A stretch of DNA of 35,824 bases, from the NCBI GenBank assembly GCA_002389645.1, contig DGQE01000013.1:1-35824 (forward strand), read 5' to 3'. The translations under genes were made by a program, and so were the position numbers. Under the pieces are notes generated by a model, which was not told where the DNA came from, did no database searches, and saw only the letters and a list, made by a program, of their open reading frames with translations. How positions within the stretch are numbered: the stretch's first letter is position 1; every line of letters begins with the position of its first letter. Shown here one piece after another: positions 34,317-35,824 of this stretch. The DNA comes from Flavobacteriales bacterium UBA4422 (GTDB lineage Bacteria; Bacteroidota; Bacteroidia; Flavobacteriales_G; Salibacteraceae).

Positions 34317-34901
34317 ATGAAAAACTTCTTCTCAGCTCTTCTTCGCTATTTTCTTCGTGGTGTCATTTTCCTTACTCCAGCTGCAGTAACGGTTTATGTA
34401 ATTGTTCAAATCTTCATCATGATCGATGGCATTATCCCAATCGATATTCCGGGATTGGGTTTGCTCACTTTACTCGGTGTGATTATTCTATTCGGCATTT
34501 TGGCGAGTACAGTATTGGCTCAGCCTTTTGTAAACTGGGGAAATCGCATCTTGAAATCGGCCCCGATGATCAAGACGATCTATTCTGCCATAAAAGATCT
34601 GGTAACGGCTTTTGTCGGCACACAGAAAAAATTTGACAGACCAGTTTTGGTGAAGATGTATGAGAAAGCCGAAGTTCAAAAACTTGGCTTTTTAACGGGA
34701 ACCGACTTAGATGACTTAGGAATTGGAAAAGACAAAGTAGCGGTGTATTTACCCCACAGCTACGCCTTTTCGGGAAACCTTTTCATCGTTCCTGCTGAAA
34801 ACGTAACTCCCTTAGATGCAAAGCCGGCGGATATCATGAAGTTTATTGTATCTGGTGGCGTCACTAGATTGAGCGATATCGAGCAAGAACGAATCGATTG
34901 A
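34317..34901 (+). CDS. DUF502 membrane protein
   Basis: A 194-residue protein with two N-terminal membrane segments (about 8-30 and 45-68) and a soluble tail. Family marks are G-V-I-F-L-T-P-A-A-V-T-V-Y-V, P-M-I-K-T-I-Y-S-A-I-K-D and the V-Y-L-P-H-S-Y-A-F-S-G-N-L-F-I-V-P region. Function of DUF502 is unknown. Its stop overlaps the TTG start of the next gene by 4 bases. Confidence 0.93.
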   Translation: MKNFFSALLRYFLRGVIFLTPAAVTVYVIVQIFIMIDGIIPIDIPGLGLLTLLGVIILFGILASTVLAQPFVNWGNRILKSAPMIKTIYSAIKDLVTAFVGTQKKFDRPVLVKMYEKAEVQKLGFLTGTDLDDLGIGKDKVAVYLPHSYAFSGNLFIVPAENVTPLDAKPADIMKFIVSGGVTRLSDIEQERID

Positions 34902-35800
34902 ACTTCATTAGAAAATACAAGTCCTATTTTTCGCTCCACGCGGTAATATTTATTTGGGGGTTCACAGGAATATTAGGCCGAATCATCACAATTTCGTCCA
35001 CTTCAATTGTATGGTATAGAATGCTAATAGCATTCTTAGGTTTGATTGCTTTCATGATCTTCACCAAGCGTGGTTTTTATACAAGCAATCTCAATAAAAT
35101 TAAATATTTGGGCACAGGAATAATTACCGCTGCACATTGGATTTTCTTTTTTAAAGCACTCAAAATCTCCAACGTCTCCATCACACTAACAACCTTGGCT
35201 TCAGCTTCGCTTTTTGTAGCCTTCTTAGAGCCTATGTTTTTCAAACGGAAAATCATCGCATATGAGATCATTTTAGGAATCCTAACTCTAGTGGGTTTAG
35301 CCATCATCTTTCAAGCAGAAAGAGACTATTCTATTGGGATAATTTACGCCTTAATTTCAGCTTTTTTCGCTGCATTATTTAGCACTTTAAATGGCGTTTT
35401 TGTAAAGCACGAACGGCCTACTTTGATAACAACCTATGAAATGATGGGAGGTGTTCTCTTCATAAGCATTTACTATCTATTTACTGGAGGGTTCGAAAGC
35501 CTTCAAATGCCGAGCAGCATAGATTGGTTTTGGCTATTCATTTTAGGGCTGGTGTGCACCAGCATGGCGTTTGTGGTCAGCATTGAAGTGATGAAAGAGT
35601 TGAGTCCTTTTACCGTGAGCATGTCCATAAATATGGAGCCTATTTACTCGATCATTTTCGCCCTCATCATTTTTCAAGAAGATGAATATATGAGTTCGCT
35701 ATTTTATTTAGGCGCTGTGATCGTAATGAGCATGATTTTCATGAATGGATACTTTAAACGCAGGGCCAGACTCAGGGGCGAGAAGGTGCCTGTGCATTGA
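34898..35800 (+). CDS. EamA/DMT-family transporter
   Basis: A 300-residue inner-membrane protein with ten hydrophobic segments in two EamA repeats (F-I-W-G-F-T-G-I-L-G-R and the second repeat starting I-I-Y-A-L-I-S-A-F-F-A-A). DMT proteins export amino acids, nucleobases or drugs; the substrate cannot be read from the sequence. The start is TTG 34898 (TTGA overlap); the next ATG would remove the first helix. Codon use and spacing suggest co-transcription with DUF502. Confidence 0.93.
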   Translation: MNFIRKYKSYFSLHAVIFIWGFTGILGRIITISSTSIVWYRMLIAFLGLIAFMIFTKRGFYTSNLNKIKYLGTGIITAAHWIFFFKALKISNVSITLTTLASASLFVAFLEPMFFKRKIIAYEIILGILTLVGLAIIFQAERDYSIGIIYALISAFFAALFSTLNGVFVKHERPTLITTYEMMGGVLFISIYYLFTGGFESLQMPSSIDWFWLFILGLVCTSMAFVVSIEVMKELSPFTVSMSINMEPIYSIIFALIIFQEDEYMSSLFYLGAVIVMSMIFMNGYFKRRARLRGEKVPVH

Positions 35801-35824
35801 GTGGTTCGTGGTTCGTGGTTCGTG
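35801..35824. repeat. 7-base tandem repeat GTGGTTC, running off the window
   Basis: Three perfect GTGGTTC units and GTG of a fourth follow directly after the EamA stop codon. The array continues beyond the edge, so copy number is unknown. Short direct repeats of this kind occur in intergenic DNA and can change by slippage. Confidence 0.9.

Noticed and set aside
1..35824. tRNA, rRNA, CRISPR, insertion sequence or prophage
   Set aside because: No cloverleaf, rRNA segment, regularly spaced repeat array, transposase or phage gene was found by reading both strands.

Overview
The window looks like the chromosome of a member of the Bacteroidota, most likely a flavobacterium-like or Cryomorphaceae-like lineage. 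The evidence is a secreted multidomain protein ending in a type IX secretion / gliding-motility C-terminal domain, signal peptides ending in S-Q or A-Q, TAnnTTTG-type promoter boxes, few Shine-Dalgarno sequences, and an FtsZ ending in a flavobacterial-type F-L-H-D-N-V-D tail. No species can be named from the sequence alone.

Region 1 (1-364): the first 31 codons of an exported protein leaving the window on the minus strand, then a very strong palindromic terminator closing the ftsZ end of the next cluster. Region 2 (365-16216, minus strand) is a complete, very tightly packed division and cell wall (dcw) cluster, transcribed mraZ-rsmH-ftsL-ftsI-murE-mraY-murD-[murD C-terminal paralogue]-ftsW-murG-murC-ftsQ-ftsA-ftsZ. 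Most junctions overlap or are a few bases apart. murB and ddl are absent from it. The unexpected member is a 170-residue free-standing copy of the MurD C-terminal domain between murD and ftsW. It has lost the residues that bind D-glutamate and may be a non-catalytic accessory or regulator of peptidoglycan precursor synthesis.

Region 3 (16217-20847, plus strand): a divergent regulatory region with two 10-base-period GTGG repeat pairs pointing in opposite directions (candidate MraZ boxes). It is followed by an alpha/beta hydrolase, the GTPase EngB, a lipid-anchored DUF255 thioredoxin-fold protein and an overlapping secreted protein of unknown function. Region 4 (20849-27686, minus strand) reads ctaB, two cytochrome oxidase subunit III genes, subunit IV, a terminator, then SCO1, DUF420 (CtaM-like), a small exported CxxC protein, a TolC-family protein, tsaB and a small lipoprotein. 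It is an assembly and subunit block for a caa3-type oxidase without subunits I and II.

Region 5 (27789-33253, plus strand): hemW, a 407-base gene-free stretch that looks like a dispersed repeat with a perfect hairpin, a cyclase-family hydrolase, two small hairpins, and two adjacent broken genes for secreted proteins (an in-frame TGA in a signal peptide and a frameshift in a type IX secretion cargo). Region 6 (33421-35800, plus strand): an Lrp/AsnC regulator, an MmcQ/YjbR protein, a DUF502 membrane protein and an EamA transporter. The window ends inside a 7-base tandem repeat. No rRNA, tRNA, CRISPR array, transposase or phage gene was seen.
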